From: an uncultured Eubacteriales bacterium
GTDB lineage: Bacteria > Bacillota > Clostridia > Christensenellales > CAG-917
Assembly: GCA_900551145.1 (NCBI GenBank)
Contig: URUQ01000020.1
Location: 1 to 14,200, forward strand
DNA: 14,200 nt
Direction of reading: 5' to 3'
The translations under genes and the position numbers were made by a program. The notes beneath the pieces are model-generated. The model did not search any database. It was not told the DNA's origin and worked only from the letters and a program-made list of their open reading frames with translations. Of this stretch, positions 1 through 4,312 are shown piece after piece (position 1 is the stretch's first letter; each line of letters opens with the position of its first letter).

Positions 1-1
1 G

Positions 2-301
2 GATATTATGAACAAAATCCGTTCCACTTCCTTCACCGAAATCGCGAGTGTCAAAGTGCTTGCGCAAAGCGACTTCGTGACGCGCAAAAAGACGTACGCT
101 TGCGGAAAGGTTGAAGACATCGACTTGCCAAAGACCAACGCTTTCAAAATCCACCTTGAAAACGGGGACTGGATTTGCGTCCGCCCGAGCGGTACTGAGC
201 CGAAACTCAAATTCTACGTCGCAACCAGCAAATCCACCCAAGCAGAAGCAACCGCCCTTGCGGAAAACTACCTTGCCTATATGGCAAATTTGGCAAACTG
301 A
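2..301 (+). CDS. phosphoglucomutase/phosphomannomutase family protein, C-terminal fragment
   Basis: This is the last 99 residues of an alpha-D-phosphohexomutase; the frame is open to the left window edge, so the gene starts outside. The visible part is the C-terminal domain (domain IV). It carries the family's phosphate-binding signature RPSGTEPKLKFY just after a beta hairpin reading LENGDWICV. In this superfamily the RPSGTEP loop grips the phosphate of the sugar. The family interconverts hexose-1- and hexose-6-phosphates in the cytoplasm. The tail resembles the PgcA-like phosphoglucomutases of Firmicutes, which would link glycogen-derived glucose-1-phosphate to glycolysis; phosphomannomutase specificity cannot be excluded without the active-site serine and sugar-binding loops. 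The in-frame ATG at position 8 is internal, not a start. The stop codon is followed one base later by the next ATG, suggesting translational coupling. Confidence 0.93.
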   Translation, partial: DIMNKIRSTSFTEIASVKVLAQSDFVTRKKTYACGKVEDIDLPKTNAFKIHLENGDWICVRPSGTEPKLKFYVATSKSTQAEATALAENYLAYMANLAN

Positions 302-302
302 T

Positions 303-1094
303 ATGACTATCGAAGATATTAGAAAAGAAAATCAATCCGTCTTCGACAAGATAGACGCAACAACACCGATAGACAAACGCCAAACAGCGTATTCCTCGGC
401 GTACGCAGATATCTTGTACGAGACGAGAAAGAAAGCGCACTATGCTGAAAACACGCTTGACTGCAAAAAGAATACATTTATCGGAATTATAATTACCGGC
501 ATAGTGCTTGCCGCGCTCGGTGTCTTAATAATGTTAAGTATAAAAATAGAATTAAAGACCGCAGACATAAGCAATACGAGCGAAAGAATGATTAACCTTT
601 ACAGTAAAGTTATTCCCGCAGTACTTATCGTTCTTGGCGCAATAGTGATAACGATTGATATTATCGTGCGCAAAAGACAAAAAAACACTGTGAAAAAATA
701 CGAAGAACAAGTTGCTTTCCTTGAACGATACTCGTCTACGGATAAAGATATGCGATTTAGAATTCAATCCATTGAAGATTCAAAAGCCTTTCACGAAAGC
801 ATACAACGGATAATATTTTCTCCGTCAAAGCGGTCTTCCTCAACGTCTTCGTCATCGTCCTCATCGTCTTCTTCGTCGGCAAACGAGCAAAGCAGTGGCG
901 GATACTTCTCTTCCCCGTCAAACAGAGTCAATTACAAGGACGGATATCGCGACGCAGGCTATTCTGAAAACGGGAAAATGTACGATTCAAACAACCGCCA
1001 AATCGGCTACATTGACGACAACGACAAAGTCTACGACAACAATTACAACGCCGTCGGTTGGTTTGACGACAACGGCACTTATCACAACTATTGA
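303..1094 (+). CDS. hypothetical membrane protein with serine tract and C-terminal Y/D-rich repeats
   Basis: Predicted protein of 263 residues, not recognised as a named family. The ATG at 303 was chosen because it lies one base after the upstream stop and begins a plausible acidic N-terminus. An upstream in-frame ATG at 111 would overlap the mutase and was rejected. No clear Shine-Dalgarno is present, so coupled translation is likely. Visible architecture: charged N-terminal segment (1-57), TM helix at about 58-80, short loop, TM helix at about 102-122, a charged probably helical stretch (123-172), a serine tract (about 178-192), then a tail with three units at 218-233, 234-250 and 251-263 of pattern G-[YW]-x-[DE]-[DN]-x-x-x-[VMY]-Y-D. 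The tail resembles the short beta-strand repeats of beta-flower or WG-like domains, but that is only a resemblance. Both termini would lie on the same side of the membrane. A terminator follows 12 bases after the stop. Confidence 0.8.
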   Translation: MTIEDIRKENQSVFDKIDATTPIDKRQTAYSSAYADILYETRKKAHYAENTLDCKKNTFIGIIITGIVLAALGVLIMLSIKIELKTADISNTSERMINLYSKVIPAVLIVLGAIVITIDIIVRKRQKNTVKKYEEQVAFLERYSSTDKDMRFRIQSIEDSKAFHESIQRIIFSPSKRSSSTSSSSSSSSSSSANEQSSGGYFSSPSNRVNYKDGYRDAGYSENGKMYDSNNRQIGYIDDNDKVYDNNYNAVGWFDDNGTYHNY

Positions 1095-1105
1095 TATTAT
1101 CAAAC

Positions 1106-1136
1106 AAAAAAGCGCGCCGACACGGTGCGCTTTTTT
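1106..1136. terminator. rho-independent terminator, probably bidirectional
   Basis: A stem formed by AAAAAAGCGC (1106-1115) and GCGCTTTTTT (1127-1136) extends inward through a G-T pair and two C-G pairs to a five-base loop, about 13 pairs in all. The T-run on the right ends the plus-strand mutase/membrane-protein unit 12 bases after its stop. The A-run on the left gives the minus strand a matching U-tract, so the same hairpin could end the leftward MGMT-like gene. Confidence 0.88.
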
Positions 1137-1147
1137 ATTTTAAAAAT

Positions 1148-1207
1148 ATCGAACTATGCGGCTATCGCCTAGATTGCCACGGTCGTTTTACTCCCTCGAA
1201 ATGACAC
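1148..1207 (-). repeat. dispersed intergenic repeat of the GTCATT(T/G)CGAG type
   Basis: Read on the minus strand, this begins TGTCATTTCGAGGGAG and continues to TGGCAATCT. It matches the general form of small dispersed repeats of many bacterial chromosomes, which start with a GTCATTGCGAG-like word and end with a GGCAATCT-like word. The assignment rests on memory of that pattern, not on a search. It lies in a non-coding spacer downstream of the MGMT-like gene. No ORF or mobile-element protein is associated with it. The palindromes at 10043-10287 share the initial GTCATT word but otherwise differ. Confidence 0.55.
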
Positions 1208-1238
1208 TGGTTAGGACACCCGCATCGGATTGGAATTT

Positions 1239-1559
1239 TTATTGCTTATAACTATACGGATTCCATTGATATTTGTCCAAATCGACGTAGCCGTCTTTGT
1301 CAACCTCGATGCCGTCGGCACGGAGAAGATTGGCTTGGACCTTGGGACCACCAAAAGCAAACGCGGGGGCGCATCTGCCAAAACGGTTAACCACCCTGAA
1401 GCAAGGAATGTGTTCGGGATCGGGGTTGAAATGAAGCGCGTACCCCACTGCACGCGAAGCGCGCGGAGAGCCACACAACGCTGCGATTTGTCCGTAGGTT
1501 GCCACTTTCCCGCCGGGGATTTTCTTTACTTGTTCGTATACGACGTCGTAGAAACTCAT
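1239..1559 (-). CDS. MGMT-family (alkyltransferase-like) DNA-binding protein with PCFRV active-site motif
   Basis: A 106-residue protein matching only the C-terminal DNA-binding/alkyl-acceptor domain of Ogt/Ada/MGMT proteins, without their N-terminal ribonuclease-H-like half. Seen in order: V-P/G-x-G-K-V-A-T-Y-G-Q-I-A-like helix (about 13-27), the S-x-R-A-V-G-Y-A-L recognition-helix region (34-42), and IPCFRVV (51-57). Known from the family: active alkyltransferases use a PCHRV motif in which the histidine activates the acceptor cysteine, and alkyltransferase-like (ATL) proteins replace the cysteine, usually with tryptophan. Here cysteine 53 is kept but the histidine is phenylalanine. The protein may therefore be a weak transferase or a lesion-binding ATL-like protein; this is inference. 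The first methionine is used; no Shine-Dalgarno is visible upstream. The nearby repeat R1 would lie in its leader if transcription starts far upstream. Confidence 0.85.
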   Translation of the reverse strand: MSFYDVVYEQVKKIPGGKVATYGQIAALCGSPRASRAVGYALHFNPDPEHIPCFRVVNRFGRCAPAFAFGGPKVQANLLRADGIEVDKDGYVDLDKYQWNPYSYKQ

Positions 1560-1622
1560 AGGGTTATATTGTGCAAATTGGCACTTTATTTATTACAATA
1601 TTCCATATAAAGTACCTTTTGC

Positions 1623-1643
1623 GTTACACTAATATAGTGTAGC
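1623..1643. promoter_or_regulatory. small inverted repeat upstream of the MGMT-like gene
   Basis: ACACTA (1626-1631) and TAGTGT (1635-1640) form a perfect six-base inverted repeat around ATA, extended outward by one T-A pair, one T-G pair and one G-C pair. It lies about 65 bases upstream of the MGMT-like start and immediately beside repeat R1. An operator or a short RNA hairpin are both possible; there is no T-run, so a terminator is less likely. Confidence 0.4.
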
Positions 1644-1645
1644 CA

Positions 1646-1944
1646 AACTCCTTTAATGCAATATCACTCCACGCGAAAAATTGACATTACCCCCTTCCTC
1701 AGGCGTTTCCCCTATTCCGTTCCCCCTCTATGCAGTACTTGAGGGAACCCACGGAACCGCTCCGCGGGGGGACACACTCGGCCTTCGCATAAATAGGGAC
1801 ATTTCTCTATCTATACCACGCGCTTTGTGCGCCGCTACGCAACAGAATGGCGCAGTCGCTTGTACTAATCGTCAAGCTCGGCGTTCGATGCGGTCGGCGC
1901 CTTGCGCCTCCAGCCCTGAATAAGCACATACCGTTAATAAGTAC
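1646..1944. repeat. long intergenic repeat, copy R1
   Basis: This stretch of about 300 bases holds no credible gene. It is related along most of its length to R2 (9720-9994). Shared landmarks in the same order are AACTCCTTTAATGCAATA (1646-1663), GCGCTTTGTGCGCC (1820-1833), GCTACGCAACA (1834-1844), GGCGCAGTCGCTTGTACT (1849-1866), a short hairpin GGCGC-CTT-GCGCC (1896-1908), and a 27-base end block starting GAATAAGCACAT (1918-1944). The segments between landmarks differ by substitutions and indels. Short ORFs in R1 are not preserved in R2, so it is more likely a structured RNA or DNA element than a gene. It sits downstream of the C_GCAxxG gene and upstream of the MGMT-like gene, both leftward. 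No matching RNA family is recognised. Confidence 0.8.
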
Positions 1945-1969
1945 GCTCCGAATTAGTATCCGTCGGATT

Positions 1970-2434
1970 TTACTTTATTATTCCACGCTCGTGCAAGAAA
2001 GTTTCAAGCACTTCGGTGGCATCACCGCACATTTTGGCGCACGGTCTCGTCTTGTAATACTCGGGAGTGCGGTCATCGGGGACGGGTGAAGTGCTTGCAC
2101 GGGCTCCCAAAATCTCACGGCATACGATGGAGCCGTTGATTTGTTTGAAGCGGTGCGCAAGTTCTTGTATGCGTGCGTAATGGGCAGTTTTGCATTGCTT
2201 TGCGTCAGGCTTGTCCGGATAGTCGTATCCTTCCAAAAGCCCCTCGACAATGAACATACCGCTTACCGCACCGCACACTTCCCTGAGTCTGCCCATTCCT
2301 CCGCCAAAGGACGAGCAAAGGCGCAACGCTTGCTCGCCTTGAAAGCCCGTGACGTCCGAAAAGGCAAGAACCACCGCTTGCGCGCAACTGTAACCTTGGA
2401 CGAAGTTCTTTTCTGCTATCTCGCGCCTTGTCAT
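1970..2434 (-). CDS. C_GCAxxG_C_C family cysteine protein
   Basis: A 154-residue protein of the family named after its spaced C...GCAxxG...C...C pattern, common in anaerobes and of unproven function. Some members have been discussed as redox or metal-associated. Visible cysteines are C17 (in GYSCAQAV), C40, C54 (in the CGAVSG motif after a glycine-rich SSFGGGMGRLR stretch), C81, C105, C132 and C136. There is no signal peptide or TM segment, so it should be cytoplasmic. The start at 2434 lies one base after the mrp stop, so the two are probably cotranscribed and translationally coupled. Linkage to an Fe-S ATPase fits a metal or redox role, but that is inference. Confidence 0.88.
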   Translation of the reverse strand: MTRREIAEKNFVQGYSCAQAVVLAFSDVTGFQGEQALRLCSSFGGGMGRLREVCGAVSGMFIVEGLLEGYDYPDKPDAKQCKTAHYARIQELAHRFKQINGSIVCREILGARASTSPVPDDRTPEYYKTRPCAKMCGDATEVLETFLHERGIIK

Positions 2435-2435
2435 A

Positions 2436-3248
2436 TTACTTTTCGATTGCCCTTAGAGCGTCCGCAAGGTACTTGCTTGCGTCGAGTTGTTCCACTTTAC
2501 CTTGGTCAACCGCACTTGCTATATTGCGATCTATGGGGAGTTTGCCAAGCACTTTGAGGTTGAAATCGTTTGCGATTTTGTCAACGTTGCTCGTGCCGAA
2601 AACGTCGATTTTCTTTCCGCAATCGGGGCATTCGATATAGCTCATATTCTCCACTACGCCGTAGATGGGGATATTCATTTTGTTTGCCATTTTGACGGCT
2701 TTTTCGACTATCATAGACACGAGGTCTTGCGGTGAGGTGACTATGATTATGCCGTCGAGTTTGATGGATTGGAAAACGGTGAGAGGCACGTCACCCGTTC
2801 CCGGAGGGCAGTCGACGAAGAGAAAATCGAGGTCTCCCCACACGACGTCCGTCCAAAATTGTTTCACCATACCCGCAATCACGGGTCCGCGCCATATAAC
2901 GGGGTCGGTTTCGTCGTCCAAAAGCAAATTGGAAGACACCACTCTCACACCGAAATCGCTTTGACGCGGATAAATGCCGTTGGAGTCGCCCTCAACTCCG
3001 CCGTATATGCCGAAAGCGCGCGGAATGGACGGGCCCGTTATGTCGGCGTCCAAAACTCCGACCGCTTTGCCCTCTTTGGCTTTGCCTACGGCAAGCAAAG
3101 ACGTGACAAGAGATTTGCCCACGCCGCCCTTACCGCTTACGACGGCAATAACTTTTTTGATATCCGAAAGTTTATTTTGCTCGACAATCAAACTTCTTGA
3201 CGAGCAGTCCTTGGAACAAGAACCGCAATCATGCGTACAATCACTCAT
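2436..3248 (-). CDS. mrp: Mrp/NBP35-type P-loop ATPase, iron-sulfur carrier
   Basis: A 270-residue P-loop NTPase of the Mrp/NBP35/ApbC family, which binds a [4Fe-4S] cluster at a dimer interface and delivers clusters to apoproteins. Seen: a cysteine-rich N-terminus with C4, C8, C11 and C15; deviant Walker A GKGGVGKS at 39-46; the D-A-D-I-T-G-P-S-I-P switch region at 67-76; Walker B-like FLFVDCPPGTGD at 142-153; and the C-x-x-C pair C207/C210 in IECPDCGKK, the usual bridging cluster site. Length and layout are typical of the short bacterial form without the N-terminal MIP18-like domain. The ATG at 3248 has a strong AAGGAG seven bases upstream, fixing the start. It heads a leftward unit with the C_GCAxxG gene and is divergent from rubrerythrin. 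Confidence 0.93.
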   Translation of the reverse strand: MSDCTHDCGSCSKDCSSRSLIVEQNKLSDIKKVIAVVSGKGGVGKSLVTSLLAVGKAKEGKAVGVLDADITGPSIPRAFGIYGGVEGDSNGIYPRQSDFGVRVVSSNLLLDDETDPVIWRGPVIAGMVKQFWTDVVWGDLDFLFVDCPPGTGDVPLTVFQSIKLDGIIIVTSPQDLVSMIVEKAVKMANKMNIPIYGVVENMSYIECPDCGKKIDVFGTSNVDKIANDFNLKVLGKLPIDRNIASAVDQGKVEQLDASKYLADALRAIEK

Positions 3249-3261
3249 ATATATACTCCTT

Positions 3262-3275
3262 GCGACTTAAGTCGC
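3262..3275. promoter_or_regulatory. perfect 14-bp palindrome in the mrp leader
   Basis: GCGACTTAAGTCGC is a perfect loopless palindrome placed directly upstream of the mrp Shine-Dalgarno (AAGGAG, 3261-3256 on the minus strand). With no loop it suits a dimeric repressor operator better than an RNA hairpin. Position between the predicted start of transcription and the ribosome binding site would allow roadblock control. Confidence 0.45.
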
Positions 3276-3293
3276 CAAACTTTTATTTCTGCG

Positions 3294-3322
3294 ATTATAA
3301 TACCACTTTGTTGCGATTATTA
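3294..3322 (-). promoter_or_regulatory. candidate promoter of mrp
   Basis: A consensus -10 TATAAT reads on the minus strand at 3299-3294. Seventeen bases upstream is a weak -35 (TTAATA). Two direct copies of GCGATTAT (3291-3298 and 3313-3320, 22 bases apart, about two helical turns) overlap the -10 and the -35 and could be regulator half-sites. The predicted leader is about 40 bases and contains the palindrome at 3262-3275. Confidence 0.5.
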
Positions 3323-3441
3323 AAAGCCTTTTTGCAAAAATCCGCCTTTTTGGCATTTTCGCGCGGATTGTGGCATGCCGCCCGTATAAAAACGCGCTCA
3401 AATTGCAATAATTCATATATCACAAAAAGGAGATATCGTAT

Positions 3442-4026
3442 ATGAAACTCATCGACAGCAAAACGTTTTCAAACCTCGCTCGCGCTTACGCGGGCGAAAC
3501 ACAAGCAATGACGAGATACAGGTTCGTTGAATACGGCGCACGCAACGAGGGCTACAACGCCCTTGCCGAAGTCATAGACAAGGTGGTGTACAACGAATTC
3601 AATCACGCACGCGTGCTTTACACCTTTATCCAACAAGCAAGCAACAAAACCATTGAAAATATCGAAATTTGCGCGGGTTATCCGTTCAAGGAAAAGTGGG
3701 ATTTGGAACAAAATCTCAAACTTGCCGCCGAGGACGAGGAAAGCGAAGTAAAGACCTATCGAGTATTTGAAAAAACCGCTCGCGAAGAGGGTTTTGAAGA
3801 AATCGCAAACGCGTTCAAAATGCTCTCGGACGTGGAGCATTGTCACAAACTTATGTTTGAGGACTTGTACAACCAGCTTAAAAACGATACAATGTACAAA
3901 AAGGAAAAACCCGTAAAATGGAAGTGTTCTGGCTGCGGATACGAAGCCGAAAGCAAAGAAGCGTGGGATATGTGCCCACTTTGCAAAGCAAAACAAGGAT
4001 TTACGATGCTAAAACTCAACGACTAA
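3442..4026 (+). CDS. rbr: rubrerythrin
   Basis: A 194-residue non-haem diiron protein that reduces hydrogen peroxide in anaerobes, using electrons from rubredoxin or NAD(P)H-dependent reductases. Seen: N-terminal four-helix ferritin-like domain (about 1-148) with diiron ligands E19, E52 and H55 (ENFH-like NEFNH), a second glutamate set around E99/E102, and E132/H135 in VEHCH. A C-terminal rubredoxin-type FeS4 site has C162-x2-C165 and C178-x2-C181. Length and order match standard rubrerythrin. The ATG at 3442 has AAGGAG at 3427-3432, nine bases upstream. No signal peptide: cytoplasmic. It is a single-gene unit divergent from mrp and ends in a strong terminator that includes its stop codon. 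Confidence 0.97.
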   Translation: MKLIDSKTFSNLARAYAGETQAMTRYRFVEYGARNEGYNALAEVIDKVVYNEFNHARVLYTFIQQASNKTIENIEICAGYPFKEKWDLEQNLKLAAEDEESEVKTYRVFEKTAREEGFEEIANAFKMLSDVEHCHKLMFEDLYNQLKNDTMYKKEKPVKWKCSGCGYEAESKEAWDMCPLCKAKQGFTMLKLND

Positions 4027-4061
4027 CGAAAAAGACACGCGATTGCGTGTCTTTTTCGTTA
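4024..4061 (+). terminator. rho-independent terminator of rubrerythrin overlapping its stop codon
   Basis: A perfect 17-base-pair stem pairs 4024-4040 with 4045-4061 around the loop GATT. The core is GACACGC/GCGTGTC, flanked by an A-run and T-run. The TAA stop of rubrerythrin (4024-4026) is inside the left arm. The T-run lies inside the right arm, and the A-run gives limited activity on the other strand too. Confidence 0.92.
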
Positions 4062-4152
4062 AGTGATATTCTCGCAAAGTGAAAGTGATATTTGCCTTTG
4101 GCAAGTGATATTTTTGGCTTGTGCCAAAAGTGATATTGCACCGTTGGTGCAA
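4061..4152. repeat. array of small hairpins separated by AAGTGATATT
   Basis: Four exact copies of AAGTGATATT start at 4061, 4083, 4103 and 4128. The segments after them can each fold, but with different arm sequences: TTGCC/GGCAA (4092-4104, loop TTT), TTTTGGC/GCCAAAA (4112-4129, loop TTGT) and TTGCACC/GGTGCAA (4136-4152, loop GTT). The first segment (4069-4083) folds only weakly. Arms vary while pairing is kept, and the spacer word is constant. The array sits between two convergent terminators, so a promoter role is unlikely. No family is recognised. Confidence 0.75.
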
Positions 4153-4157
4153 ACACC

Positions 4158-4237
4158 AAGCAAGCGATATAGCGAAACTACGGTAGGAGTTTTTGTCCTT
4201 GCTTAAACTGATAGCGTGTATCGGTTGCGCGGTAGTA
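4158..4237. other. structured spacer between hairpin array and MFS terminator
   Basis: Non-coding. AAGCAAG (4158-4164) can pair with CTTGCTT (4198-4204), enclosing a GCGATAT word and a small CTA-CGG-TAG hairpin. The word GCGATAT recurs in the inverted repeat at 4238-4312. No gene is visible. Confidence 0.35.
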
Positions 4238-4312
4238 GGACTAAAAAAGCGATATAAAAAAAGGACGACACGCTATTGCGTGCCGTCCGTAAGCATATCG
4301 CTTTTTTAGTCC
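4238..4312. repeat. 18-bp perfect inverted repeat enclosing the MFS terminator
   Basis: GGACTAAAAAAGCGATAT (4238-4255) is repeated in exact inverted form at 4295-4312. The right arm contains the last codon and stop of the MFS gene. The terminator hairpin lies between the arms. The left arm has no coding role, so its exact match to the gene end suggests either a duplicated inverted segment or selection for a long RNA stem. Confidence 0.8.
4256..4288 (-). terminator. rho-independent terminator of the MFS gene
   Basis: On the minus strand, GGACGGCACGC (4288-4278), loop AATA, GCGTGTCGTCC (4273-4263) forms an 11-position stem with one internal mismatch, followed by a run of seven Ts (4262-4256). 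It begins 18 bases after the transporter's stop codon. Confidence 0.9.

Noticed and set aside
111..302. Upstream in-frame start for the two-TM membrane protein
   Set aside because: It would overlap the conserved end of the phosphoglucomutase by about 190 bases and add a basic, low-complexity segment. The ATG at 303 fits normal gene spacing.
1646..1944. tRNA, tmRNA or known riboswitch in R1/R2
   Set aside because: No cloverleaf, no CCA-type acceptor or T-loop consensus, and no aptamer core that I recognise; the neighbouring genes are unrelated to each other.
1681..2089. Two 80-codon plus-strand ORFs in repeat R1
   Set aside because: They are not preserved in the second copy R2, they have low-complexity translations, and one runs into the C_GCAxxG gene.
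4061..4152. CRISPR array
   Set aside because: The repeated word is only 10 bases and the intervals are short self-complementary stems rather than unique 30-base spacers. No cas genes are near.
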